Positions 12,946-24,841 of a stretch of DNA of 64,000 bases are shown piece after piece. Numbering within the stretch: the stretch's first letter is position 1; every line of letters begins with the position of its first letter. The position numbers were made by a program, and so were the translations under genes. The DNA is from Nipponacmea schrenckii (taxonomy: Eukaryota > Mollusca > Gastropoda > Lottiidae). The stretch spans positions 26,471,769 through 26,535,768 of the forward strand of contig JAUJPP010000007.1 of assembly GCA_030562195.1 (NCBI GenBank). Direction: 5' to 3'. The notes beneath the pieces are model-generated. The model saw only the letters and a program-made list of their open reading frames with translations, did no database searches and had not been told where the DNA came from.

Positions 12946-13869
12946 AGACGTAAATGGTCAGTTTTCAGTAGTTCGAAAGGGTCACACAGAATAACGATGT
13001 GGTTAGCGATATAATAAGAATTTGATCTTGATAGGCCAAACAAAAGTTAATTTGCTGTATATAGATCCTAATACAGGAAGTAACAATAGGGAAATAATAT
13101 TGGCCATGGTTACAGAAAAGGGACATAATTTCAGTTCGGAGGGAGGATAACCATCTAATTATAATCCATGTGTAATATTTCTGTTCATGATGAATACATA
13201 ATAATAATGTAACCTACTGATGCTAGCTTTGCAAGTTTATAGGAAGAGCACTCTAAATATGCTAGCTCCGTTAGTCTACAAAGCAAAATATTGGTTAGAT
13301 GAGTATTAGTAGTATACTACTTCCGGTAAACATGCAGAGCAATCATGTGTATAGTGTATTTCACGTCTTGCAATGACGATCTGATAAAAAACCGTGCTTC
13401 TGAATCCACCCACATATGTGTCTCTGATCTTGAAAGATAAATATTTTAGCCTTTTTTTTAACAAAAATTATATGCAATATGAATATCAGATCCGATTTTC
13501 AATGAATATATATATTATATATTCAGTGATAGACGTTTGAGGCGAGCCAGATGGTGCCAGATTGATTGATGATAATTTTATATTTATTCATTGTCGTCTG
13601 CTCACTGGCAAGACACCATACACCATCTCGCTAATCTTTGCTCCAGTTTTGGTTAATGAAACATGAACGCCAAGCAGTTTAACACCGGTATTAGCACATT
13701 GAAAATTTAACAAAAGAAACAATAGGTGAAAACGAGAACTATTATTGATTCATGGTAAGATGGATTGGAAGTGACCTGCCCTCGACTGCTTGAATGTTTT
13801 TCAAAATCCATTTAATCTTAAAGTACGTAACACCTGTTTCAGATGGTGATAAAATATTCTCGTCTCGTC
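12946..13869. other. No gene recognised
   Basis: AT-rich DNA without a supported reading frame or clear repeat. Confidence 0.5.
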
Positions 13870-14500
13870 TGCTCAGGTGCGAGTTGAAATTTCAAAAACG
13901 ATCGCTTAAACATCTTTATTATCATCTCAACAAGTACACAAGATACAGAAATTCATTATGCAAATAACTAAGTTTTAATTTAAGTTAAATTCTGTTACAA
14001 CTTCTTGAAGGACCCCTGTGGTGTCTGGCAAATTACAAAAAATTAATGTGTTAGAAAATTCAGAAATAAGTGAAATAGATAAAGTTTTACGTAATATTTT
14101 CTGCATTTGATTAGGCTAATTAAGACAGTGTGTAATGAGGGAATTGTGCAAGGACATCCGTTCTATCCTTTTTTGATTTCCAACTGTCGGTGGATCATGA
14201 AACTGCACAGCCTGTATCTGATTTATTGTCATATCCGTACAACTGGATGCTTTTTCAATGTCAGCCTTTTAAATCTGCATCTCTGTTTTTGTTCAAGTCA
14301 GAAAGGAAGTTTCAAAAAAAGATCACATGTAAATCTATATAATTATCTCTACAAGTATATTAGGTACAGAAATTCATTATGCAAAATAGCTAATTTTTAT
14401 CAAATTAATTCTGTTATCAATTCTTGAAGAACCCCTGAAGTGTCTGACTAATTAGAAAAAGTAATTAGCAGAAATTCAAAGATAAAGTGAGGAAAGTGTA
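13870..14500. repeat. Diverged direct duplication (~420 bp apart) flanking a dispersed repeat
   Basis: 13870-14085 and 14290-14500 share ACAGAAATTCATTATGCAAA, then AATTCTGTTA(C/T)(A)A, then CTTCTTGAAG(G/A)ACCCCTG and GTGTCTG. Between them (about 14140-14225) lies a fragment of a dispersed family with TTTGATTTCCAACTGTCGG, also seen near 45410-45545 and 62410-62530. The open frame 14107-14427 crosses these repeats and is not considered a gene. Confidence 0.65.
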
Positions 14501-16578
14501 TTATGTCAAAGGCGACATGATACGAGCTGTACACGATAATCCATATAATCCTCTAGTTACTGATTTCTGGGTATTTTGAGGATTAGTATTGAGGTCATTG
14601 TTTTACTGAAATCTGCTTTGACTCTACCTAATTAGTCGTAAGAAGTGTTTGATCTGTAAGCTTTAATTCGATTGATTTAAACCATATTACCCAATCGTCG
14701 GTATTTTTTTATTGATTGTGTAACACATTTAGAATAAAGGTTACCTTGGTTTGCTATCCTAGTATTGTTTGACAATGCGTTCTTCAATTAAGCCAATATT
14801 TGTTAAACTTCCAATTTTTTTAAATATCTGAACACCACGGACAACACAAACCATTTTAGTGCCATTCAACAAGCTCTGAAACCTGTACCCCGTCTCAAAC
14901 AAAACTTAATAGTAACTTCCCATCACCATAATGTGAGCGTTAAAGGGTTTTAATAAACGAAGATCATGCATGGTTATATTCGGTAATATCAGTGGTAAAT
15001 AAATTTATGACAACATTGTTCTTCAGTGAGCGTCTGTAACAGAAATAGAGAGTATTCTATGTACAATATAGGATCTACATTCAAGCTGAAACGCTATAAT
15101 CTGTCGTCCCAAATGAATAACAGGTGAAGAAGGCGTCTTATTATGATTGCAGGGTTTAACAGTTAATTGGCCAAATCATTGCAGGTATCGTCAATTGATT
15201 TGTGGATAATTTCATCTATTTTTTAATATTTTGATTTTGATAACGTTACGTAATACGGTTTTTTGAATCAAAGTTAACTGTTGCCATGGCGATGTTATTC
15301 AAGCTTTGAGTTAAGACTATGCCTCGGGCGATATACAGGTGGACGGGCGTTAGTCGTGTATACCATGATCACTGAGAATTTAATGTTGTGTCTTGTTGAG
15401 AAGAGATGAGTTGACCACGACGAGGAAGGAGAAATATAATAGGATAGGATATTCTGCGTTGTACGTCCGAGAAAATGGATTGGCTGTGACTTTAGTAATT
15501 GGCTGTTGTACTGAGTGTTTTAAAGAATTGTATCGTGTCTCGGTGCTATATTTCATGCCCATTTTATAAAAGCTTACACCCTTAGGACCATACTAAGGAA
15601 ATTCGTTTGGTGGAAACCTTTGCCATGTGATATTACGTTTAGAGAATATTTGTGAAGTGATGCCTTTAGAAAATAGCTAATAATTCCCAAGGATATCTAC
15701 AAACTGATTTAAGCCTGTTTGTAAACATTATTAATGCTGATTGTATATCGTGATGCCACCGACTATGAAACTCTATAAGGATTGAGAAATTCAGAGTTAG
15801 CTCATTCATAATTAGAACACAAAGCCAATTGACATAACAGAAATAACAAAGACATTTTCTTCTATACTTTAATTACCTAACTGTCTACTTGATGAGGAAA
15901 TTGTAATTGATTGTTCTGCAGAGACTGGATGTTGTTTTCCAGTGTTTTACAAGAGCCGGGGATAATTGTCATTTTATGGATACAAGATGGTGAGTACCTT
16001 TTAGTTTTTGTTTGATTTCTCTGAGACGGTGGTCATTCGAAATTAAATTTGGTCGGTTGGACATCAGATAAACCCGGACCTAACCCACCCAATCAACAAC
16101 AATTTTTACACACTGTGATGTTGTTTTTGTGTTTACTAGTTGTTGTTAAGGTTGCTTTTTGTTCGTATATTTTCCATCGATAGTGGTATATTGATTTTGG
16201 CATCTTAAGGGTTGGTGGTACAGAGTAGTTTTGATAAACGTAAACTTATGTGACTGACGACATTTTGATGCGGTTTTCATTAAAAAAGAGACGTATTGTT
16301 GTGTGAATGTTTTTTCAGAAAACAACCCCATGTTCTTGTTATGAACAATACTTTTATCTTACTGTTATTTATCATTAGTCTAATTATAGCCATCAAATTT
16401 GGTCTGAACCACAAAACAACCAGACATTCAAAATAATATGTTGGCCGAGTTGCTTGCTGTCCGAGTTGTATTCTAGCAGACAATGTGATGTAAGTTAAGC
16501 TAATTTAGGGTCATTATTGAGTGTTAGGAAAGTGTACTATAACTCTTCAATTTGGATAAAAAGAAGGCCCATTAGTGT
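14501..16578. other. No gene recognised
   Basis: No supported coding frame. Only short minus-strand frames (60-67 codons) without domain features occur. AT-rich intergenic DNA. Confidence 0.5.
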
Positions 16579-16920
16579 CATTACCTAGATAGGACATCAG
16601 AAGAGCGCACTGTTCCCTTGAAGTTGTGACATCGAACGTGGACAAAGTCTTCTGTAAAGCATGAACAAGAATCACAGAAGAAGAACAGTAATGGAACAAC
16701 AAGAGAACATCGCTTTTCACAAATAGAAAGGAGATCCAAAGAAGAAGGATAGATGAAATCATAAGAGCATGTCGTTCTTTGAAAAAAGAAGGAAGACGCA
16801 CATAGTTTCTAGGCAAAGAAGAAGACCCAAAAAGACTATAAGAGCAAATCACTTCCTACTTAACGTCTGCGGTATTTGATTTTTCTATTCTGATCGAAGC
16901 AGACACCATACCCACTAAGA
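16579..16920 (+). mobile_element. Orphan second copy of the retroelement 3' tail
   Basis: It begins TCATTACCTAGATAGGACAT and matches the end of ORF2 and the tail at 12650-12945: CATCAGAAGAGCG, GAATCACAGAAGAAG, AGATGAA(A/G)TCATAAGAGCA and the terminal ACCATACC(C/T)AC. No ORF2 precedes it, as expected of a severely 5'-truncated LINE insertion. The minus-strand open frame over this copy is only a complement of the purine-rich tail. Confidence 0.75.
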
Positions 16921-17999
16921 ATAAGAAGAGGAGTGTGTTTCAAGTTAGTGGCTGCGTCAGATTAGGTACAGAATGGTTTGTCTATTTTCTACCCTCAGAA
17001 AAGTGTTTGACGGTATACTAAACAGTTACAAGCAGTGTCATCTTACCAGCTCAACAACTTATTGCCAATTTAATAATCCCCATTATTGAATGGTGGTAGA
17101 GACAGAGAAATGCTACAGCTGCAAATATTGAAATGAGGTACCCAAGAGAATATATGTCAACTCTACTCGCTTAATCTTTTCATAACTCAACGCCCAATAG
17201 ACATTTTTCTTCTATCATTCAATAACATATTCAAATTTCTGGTTAAAGGAATCAGTCAACATCAAAAGTTTTTAATTTTTTTTTTCGATTCTTCAAGTCC
17301 CATAGTCCCTTGATATTTAAACCGGACGGAGAAACGGTTTGTAGTTGGTCGTTCCACAAGATCTCTCTGTATAGTATTATTGGTTTTGGGTCTGGCAAGT
17401 CTGTGATTCTATCACCTAAACACACCCAAACAGGTTTGGCTTGAAAAGTTGTGATTGATCTTTTCAAACAAATATATTCATTATATATTTACATAATGAA
17501 ATTTTTTACACGAGATCTTAATTATTTTTATCTCCTTTAAAAAAGAATCACAGAATCCATTCGGAGCTCTTGTTAAAATCTTCCATAGAAACATAAATGC
17601 CAATAAAATACCCCATCCCCTCTCCTTTGGCACAACCTGCCTCTCCCTTTGTTTAACACTGACATCGAAATCGATGATAATATATGGCATGTCAATAAAT
17701 TCATTCTATTTTATATTACAGTTATTCAACTAAGATAGATGACCAGAATTGAATGTTCTTACAAAGATTGAATGATAGCAGACCTCAAAGCAATCTCTAT
17801 AGATGAATGAAATTAAAAACTAATCAATTTCATGTTCAAGGTATGAGACGTATTAACATTATATTGAATGGAATGTGAAAATTGAATAAACATTGTGTCT
17901 CTGTTCATTTGTGTGAATTGAATATATTCAAAAGAGTAGGAGATCACCGGGAGGTAACTGAGCAATACTGAGAAACGTTAAGAAAGAATCAAACGCACC
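16921..17999. other. No gene recognised
   Basis: Intergenic sequence upstream of the GPCR. Short minus-strand frames have no domain features. Confidence 0.5.
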
Positions 18000-18240
18000 G
18001 ACTTCGTTCATTAATCTAAAACTCTTCAATTTGGATAAAAGAAGATCTAATTCGGTGTATCTTAGATGACAAATAACGATTTTAAATTCGTGCTTTTGAT
18101 TTACTTCCACAGATTGGGGCTAGTTCATTCATTTATCTAGAACTCTTCAACTTTGATAAAAGAAGATCCATTCGTCGTGTGGATTACATGAAAGGTTTTA
18201 ATAACGACCTCATATTTATGATTTTGACTTCACTGGAATC
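18000..18240. repeat. ~118-bp tandem duplication just upstream of the GPCR
   Basis: The phrase GTTCATT..ATCTA(A/G)AACTCTTCAA(T/C)TTTGATAAAAGAAGATC occurs starting near 18006 and again near 18123. Each is followed by a diverged stretch ending with AATAACGA. A third instance of the core (AACTCTTCAATTTGGATAAA) is at 16541-16560, next to the orphan retroelement tail. It may be part of the GPCR 5' flank or 5' UTR; no regulatory role can be shown. Confidence 0.65.
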
Positions 18241-18259
18241 TCTCGATTAAAATTTAATA

Positions 18260-19255
18260 ATGGAAAATAACTCTAGCATGGATCCAAATATGACTACGAC
18301 CCTCCCCTCACATTTAGCGTATGTGAGAGTGGAATACATCATTACCACGTATGTGTATAGGATTTTATATAGCATTGGATTAGCGGGAAATGTGTTCGCT
18401 GTAATTGTGTGGAGCAGAGCAAGAGCCAAATCTTCGCCAGTGAAATATTTTATTGCAATAAGTGTTGCAGATACGTTGGTGCTTTTTACTCATGCTCTAG
18501 AGAATATCGTGGACCTAAGTATTGATGGCTTGTGTCAAACAGTTCATCTATTGTTTTTAGCTGTTCAAAGTTTTGCTATTTTATTAGTGTTAGGTTTGAG
18601 TGTTGAACGGTATATTGAGGTTTGCCACCCTTTAAAAGGAGAAAAATTGGTCACGGTATCTCGAACGAAGAAAACTATTATACTAATGGCCATTGTTTCA
18701 GTTCTGGGAAGCTTTATGGAAGGATATATCTGGAACGTTGACGAAAACAAATTGTGCGTTCACAGACAAAATATTCCTCGTCGTCTGTTATGGATATACG
18801 GCACGTGTGTGTTATTTCTAATGTTCATGCTGCCTATATTTACTATTCTGTTTATTAATTTGACAGTGTTGTGTAAGGTAAGGCGACGTAACAGTAATCA
18901 TAGCGTGGCATACAGTACGTCGATGGTTCCCGAAAAACTCTCAATAAATGCTGCGTTTCTAGCGATATCATTATGGCTTGCCTTAAGTGAGCTGTGTTAC
19001 GCCATTGTCCATCTTATTCAATATTTTGTAGCAACGCATTCTGACTTCTTCTGGAATATCCACACCATTAAGCCATTACCTGGACAGTGGCGGACTTACT
19101 ATAACGACGATTCTATTCCGTTGTTGATAGCGGACGCAGTGACTCTTGCAAGCTACTCCTTCAATGTGATATGTTTTATTTTAACTAGTTATACGTTTCG
19201 AAAGGAAGCAAAAAGACTATTCAGAAAAGATAGTAGAAATAGAGCGCGTTTATGA
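18260..19255 (+). CDS. Class A (rhodopsin-like) G protein-coupled receptor, intronless
   Basis: 331 residues, a compact rhodopsin-family receptor predicted in the plasma membrane. The N-terminus has three N-glycosylation sequons (N3, N4, N10). TM1 contains GN (N44, position 1.50) and TM2 has VADTLVL (D71, 2.50). C92 before TM3 and C166 in loop 2 can form the conserved disulfide. TM3 ends in ERY (116-118). TM5 has P192. TM6 (about 229-257) lacks the usual CWxP toggle. TM7 (about 286-311) reads FNVICF at 301-306 where NPxxY is expected, so proline and tyrosine are replaced. The short third loop and basic tail (RKEAKRLFRK) fit G-protein coupling. The layout resembles the expanded orphan or peptide (FMRFamide-receptor-like) receptors of lophotrochozoans; the ligand is unknown. 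The single exon suggests a lineage-expanded, possibly retroposed, receptor. Confidence 0.9.
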   Translation: MENNSSMDPNMTTTLPSHLAYVRVEYIITTYVYRILYSIGLAGNVFAVIVWSRARAKSSPVKYFIAISVADTLVLFTHALENIVDLSIDGLCQTVHLLFLAVQSFAILLVLGLSVERYIEVCHPLKGEKLVTVSRTKKTIILMAIVSVLGSFMEGYIWNVDENKLCVHRQNIPRRLLWIYGTCVLFLMFMLPIFTILFINLTVLCKVRRRNSNHSVAYSTSMVPEKLSINAAFLAISLWLALSELCYAIVHLIQYFVATHSDFFWNIHTIKPLPGQWRTYYNDDSIPLLIADAVTLASYSFNVICFILTSYTFRKEAKRLFRKDSRNRARL

Positions 19256-19810
19256 ACATTGCATGTATTTTCTATCGTGGCAGAATAGGCTTTTCTGTTC
19301 ATATATTGATCACGTCACAGTGTTTGTGTTCTTCGAGAATCAATCGAGATCATAACGATAGCATGCATTAGTGTGTTCCCTTCCAAAACTCAAATGTGCT
19401 TCATATAAGCCCTATGGTAGTACTTGTATACATGTATTTTCAAAAAGGTAGAAGACTGTACCAGTGTATAAGAACCAAAGAGATTTTTGCCAGTGTTTAA
19501 ATTTGATTTCGGATTTTGCTCTCTCTGTAAAAAAAATGAATGCGAGGGTTTGTATCATTTAAAAAACAAAGGTTACTTGAAGAGTATGTTCGGGTTCATG
19601 TATTGAGGTTATTACATGTCAACTAATGACACTCTCCATGTTAATTTTGAACCTAAAATGTATTTTACCTGTTATCAACTTGTTTGACATCCATGTCCTT
19701 GTTCATCGTGACCGCGTTCGTGTTTGGACCTCGTTTCATGAGACAGTTTGATATGTTACCTTTGTCAAAAGAACGGTTTCTTTTTTTTTAAAACAATATT
19801 TTACTTTTTT
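19256..19810. other. GPCR 3' flank, no gene
   Basis: No open frame of note and no clear AATAAA close to the stop codon. T-rich tracts begin near 19780. Confidence 0.45.
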
Positions 19811-19835
19811 GCAGTGCGTTCATCGAACGCACTGC
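19811..19835. repeat. Perfect 11-bp-arm hairpin
   Basis: GCAGTGCGTTC and GAACGCACTGC are perfect reverse complements separated by ATC. A related GC-rich patch (TACGCACTGCTTTAGTGCCG then GGCGTACGGC) is at about 21755-21797. The two could mark the ends of an old repeat element spanning the intervening 2 kb. Confidence 0.75.
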
Positions 19836-20439
19836 TTTGTTTTCGAAATGTTTTTTTTTTTGTTTTTTTTTTCGAATTCCTCCCATCGCGCCCAGCCAAA
19901 ACTACAAATGCCACATGGAAACTGTTAACATTTCTTCTGGAAAACCCCCGAATTCAAATCATATGAATGTATTTTGACGCCATTTTGTCCAACCGGAAAT
20001 GACGTACGGGGCTATGACTAACTTTAGGTTTTTTCTCATTTGTCACGCAAGTTTTTAATCAATTTTGATCGCGTTTTTTTTGTTTATTGCTTTCAATCTT
20101 TGTTTACAAGTTAGCAATTTAAGAATTATACATTTCCCAACTTTGTCGCTGACTGAATTAATTTTAATTTTTGCGCTTTTGTCAACTTCTACAATTTTAT
20201 TTCGATCGATCTGAAAATTTACAGATATATAGACATTTTGATTGCGAACTATAATTAATTTTCAAAATTTCGATATCACTTCCGGTATTGATGTTATTTG
20301 CTTTTAAAGTTGAGTTTTGCACTTCCGGAATAATGAAGATATTTGAAAAATTTATTTTGCAATTAGTTACAATTGTCTATTTGATGATGGTTAATTAAGA
20401 AAATCCGAACCGGAAGTAACGGATCAGCCGCCATCTTGA

Positions 20440-21190
20440 TATGACCAACTTTTGTAAAACTCAAAATGGGGCCTCAGGGTTAAATCTAATTTGCATGATT
20501 TTACATTCTCTAAAAATATCAATCGATTGCGCAAAAAAGTATGGGAAGGGATTTTTGAATTTCGCTTTTGCTTTTTTTTTATTTCCGGTTGAAATTTTTC
20601 AGTTATTGTCAAAACTTTCAAGGTTCATATTTCGCGACCTTAACCTTTGGTGACCTTTTGACCTGAACAAAGGTTATTGCCCTTGATTATGTCTGCCCAA
20701 TGGTATCTTCACTTTTGTTGTCCGATGTTCACTTCCGGTTTTGCAGCCAATTGAAAATCACGAATTTTAATTTTAAAGAGCTCTATCACGTGACCTAATT
20801 TACATAGGACAGAATTTCTTACATATTCCTTTTACGCTTAATGTCATCTTCCCATTAATATATCAAACTTGGTATTTTAGTCAAAATTGCGCGTTTAAAA
20901 ATTTCAAAATTTTGTAATTTCTTCTATACTAACTGTGCGTGTTTTTCTTTAAATCGAAATGGGGTCTCGGGGGACAATTCGATTTGTGTTATTTTGATGT
21001 ATATAGAATCTATAATCGATTGCCGAAATATATATGGAAACCGATTTTTGAATTTTTATTTTGATTTTGATCTTTTTACGATTAAAAGTTTTAAAAACTG
21101 TGAAGGGTCGCATATTGTGACGTTGGCATTTGGCGATCTTTTGACCTGTACAAATGTGATAGGTCTCGAGAAGATCTATCCAATGATATA
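20440..21190 (+). repeat. Ancient direct duplication (~490 bp spacing) in a noncoding repeat region
   Basis: About 20460-20700 and 20955-21180 share an ordered set of words: AAATGGGG(C/T)CTC, ATCGATTGC, GGGATTTTTGAATTT / CCGATTTTTGAATTT, and GA(C/T)CTTTTGACCTG. Similarity is low but collinear. The reading frames here are short and have no domain content. It is probably an old mobile-element remnant. Confidence 0.5.
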
Positions 21191-22244
21191 TTAAACTTTA
21201 TTGTAAAATTTATACTTAAGGTTTTATCGGCATTTAAAAATTGCGAATTTTTCCTATAAAACGGTCTGTTCAATGAACGTTGTGTTTGGGCGATCTATAA
21301 GATATGAGTTTCAGCGATCCAAATTTATTTTGTAGTTTAATCGTTCTACACCCAGTAAAAAAGATTCAAAGCTGTTATATATCTTAAATAAAGGACATTA
21401 TTGTGTATTTCTCGCTGTGGGCGATGTATTATATGGAATATTTGGAAGGAAATTACAACCATTGGAAGTTTAAATTTTATCTCTTGAGCAACAACAATAT
21501 TACACTTAAAGATGTAAAGTCGCGTTGTTAATTTGTTATACCTGGTCAACTTGCGACAAATTGCAGGATCTTATGTTTTTACTACCTAATGTTATAATAA
21601 ATGAGATATTGAATGATAAGAGATAAATCTTTATTTGAAATGACAGTTTTATTTAGATAAAAGATACACCAAGTAACTAATACTATCTTTGTGATCTGTA
21701 ATTTCATATAGTTAATCATAATGTGTTATTCTGAATACGGCGATGTTTTCCGGAACGGTACGCACTGCTTTAGTGCCGTTAGGCGTACGGCTCTAGTTTT
21801 AATTTGAAATCCGTTAAATAATGACTTTTTAAGTCTTCTTGATTAACTCAACTTCACTTTACTACTTTATTCATACTCAGGTTTTTATGTTTTTATAATT
21901 CATACTTTATGTCATCCTTTTTATTATTGCTGTATCGATCAAATAAAACCCCCAAGTTGTTGGATTTCTTTTTAATTTGAAAACCCCTAACACATGATGT
22001 TTAGTTTATTACTATATTCCGTCTTATGAGGCTAACCTCGTCATTCTCCGTAAAGTTTCATGTGGTGGGGAGGGAACATGTACGTAGTGCGTAATAGTTC
22101 GTCAATCTTTACTATTTGTTTTTAAAACCTAATTTTTAACAATGAGAACCACCTTTTTTGTACCTGGATCAAAAATGGATCAAATTCACAAGGACATGGT
22201 CTTGTCAAATATTCAGCCCACGGGGCAATACAATGGATAAAAAG
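21191..22244. other. No gene recognised
   Basis: AT-rich DNA. The only notable item is the GC-rich patch at about 21755-21797 described with the hairpin at 19811. Confidence 0.5.
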
Positions 22245-22565
22245 CCAAAATCAAGTACATGAGTGCAAACGAAATATACAATGTTTAAATGTACATTTTG
22301 TTTAAAATACACAAGTAGGCCTACATGTGTATTGAATGGACAGATCTATGTTCCGGCGATCAGGTACGTGACCGCAAAGAAATATACAATACATCAACAT
22401 ACGATTTATTAGAAAATACGCAAGTATATGTGTATTAAATGGAGAGATCTATGTTCCTATGATCAAGTACATGACCGCATAAGAAATATACAATACTTCA
22501 AATACTACAATTTGTTTAAAAATACACTAGTACGTATGTAAATGGACAGATCTTTGTGCCTACGA
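22245..22565 (+). repeat. Three diverged tandem copies of a ~105-bp unit
   Basis: Units begin near 22250, 22358 and 22460 with (A/G)ATCA(A/G)GTAC(A/G)TGA followed by AGAAATATACAATAC. They end with AAATGGACAGATCTATGTTC variants. No coding potential is seen. Confidence 0.8.
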
Positions 22566-24841
22566 GCAATAACATTTATACTATATACTTATTCCCTGTC
22601 ACCAGCTATAATTATATACGATTAAGGGAGAACAAATCACTTGAATAAAAACACCATTCTCAGTGGCTAGAGCTGGATTGTGGGTGGTACTTTCAATAAA
22701 TCTAGCTTCTGAAAAATGATTGGAAGTGTAAGTGTTGTTGAGTTTGAATAGATTGTGGAGCAGGTTAAGATAGGGTTGTAGATGTAGTTAACGTTCGCGT
22801 CCAATGGTTGCTAATATCGCAAATTAGGTAATTGTTTATAGTAATAGCATTTGGTGGTTGTATTGGTTAAATATGGATGATTCTTTGTTGAAGGTCTATT
22901 TATTTAAAAGATCGCGAGATCTGTTCGAATGATATGGTGGTGACAGGCAACCCTTTTTAACTTTAGTTGCCATTGCGTATGGTAGAAGATTTCCCATCCC
23001 CACACCGAATTAAGACTGCCTTTGCTCTGTTTTGTTCCCACCTTCCCACTTGCAAATTTTGATACGTAAACCATTTTGCTGAGTTGTCTTATTTATGAAT
23101 TGTGTGGGTCGTGTTAACAATATAAAGTCAGTGAATGTTGTTTATTTGATATAAACATGGTTTACATCAGATTAACTCTTCATGCGGATTTTATATCAAA
23201 ACAAACTATAGAATCCGTCTTTGTCAAGTTAAAGTCTGTTTATATGAGCAATGGCTCCGAATTCGCTCCTGGATGAACGCCTCTGGAAGTCAAATTAATG
23301 CCTGCTAATGAAAGATGAAAGTTTTTCAGTCTATCGTTGAATGCTATTTCACTGGATTCATAATTTTTAAGAATTTTGTTGTGTTCTTTTTCTTTCTTTT
23401 GTTGGGGAGTTGGGAGTTTTTTGGTGAGCCCGTGGACTTAGCTCAACCAGTCCCTATGTTATTATTGATAATTCAGGAAAAAAATTTACATCGTGCAAAT
23501 AAAAGAACCGTAAATGACCCAGATACACATACACGGACTAGCAATAAACTTTGAATCCTAAAATATTAACTTTTTTGTTGTGAAATATAAAGGAATGAAA
23601 AAGTTTAGTGGACCAAATCAATTACGAAAACACTTCTTGGGATTTTGTCATATTTTGTAGTATTAGAATTGCAATGTGATTCAGAAGCAGTAGTGTTTGT
23701 TTAAAAAATTGTCCACTCATCTAATCGATATATCATAAACTTTTAAGTTACCAGGTGATATATTGAGGCATTATGATAATAAACCCAATAATACTCGCTT
23801 GTCAAATCAAATAAAGGGAAGCAACTCAAAATGTGACACAATTACCACAAACAACTTTCATTTCTTTAGATCCTAACTCTCGTACAAGCATTTTAAACTA
23901 AGGATGTTTTTTTTTATCAATTAAGTCGCTCACATTAATGCTCCTATTTAAGAAATAGGCTTTTCACTGCAATATCCGTTTACATGTACATAGTCTATCA
24001 TTTTACTACGTATAAGTTAAAACACAACAGAAAACGTATTTATCTGTCTTACAAACCGGCGAGGGCTCGTATGTTACCATGGAAAAAAATACATAGTAAT
24101 GAAATAAGGGGCACAACACTGACTAAAAAAGAACTGGTCAGTTCATGAACCAGTAGACATATTATTTGTTACTTTTAAAGGAAAATCCGAGGAATCTACA
24201 TGAGCTAATACTCAATACACAGATTGGGTCAACACGTTGATCATCATTATTGTGTACCTCACGATGTTCGTTTAACATAACCGACATGCTGTACCTGTTA
24301 AGGGTAAAGGGGTGCAATTCCTGTCTACAAATCTACAATGTCGGCAATCTAGTTGGCGAACAGTGAGCTAGAATATATATTTGATATCGTCAAGTATTGA
24401 GATAAACCCGGAATTTGATCTACACACTCCCTACAATGTTTAAACCTGATCTGGATGAATAAAAGTCGGACCACAACATTCGGATGACCTCACATAAGGC
24501 TTATAATTAAACAATAAACTAAAAGGAACGTTCACATTTAAGGATTTTTAACCTTTTGTCTTATGAATTGAGAAGACAAAATACATAGCTGAATGGATAT
24601 TCATTGACTTGTTTGATAACGGTCGAGATATATCAGAGTAATGTAATCAGCAATCAAAGCCCTATTAGATAAAACCATGACATATGAAACCGGTATTGAA
24701 CATGGGACCTTCTTATCAAGCTAACTTACTTAACGTTTAAAAAAAAAGTCAATACATTGTTACGATAATGGATGAGGTTGGATTCAAAATAGTACAATGA
24801 ATAACAAGCCCACTACAGACTAAACTGTAAACTAAGGAATG
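22566..24841. other. No gene recognised
   Basis: No domain-bearing frame. The plus-strand frame 23315-23554 is hydrophobic low complexity, without a start context or homology that I recognise. Confidence 0.5.
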
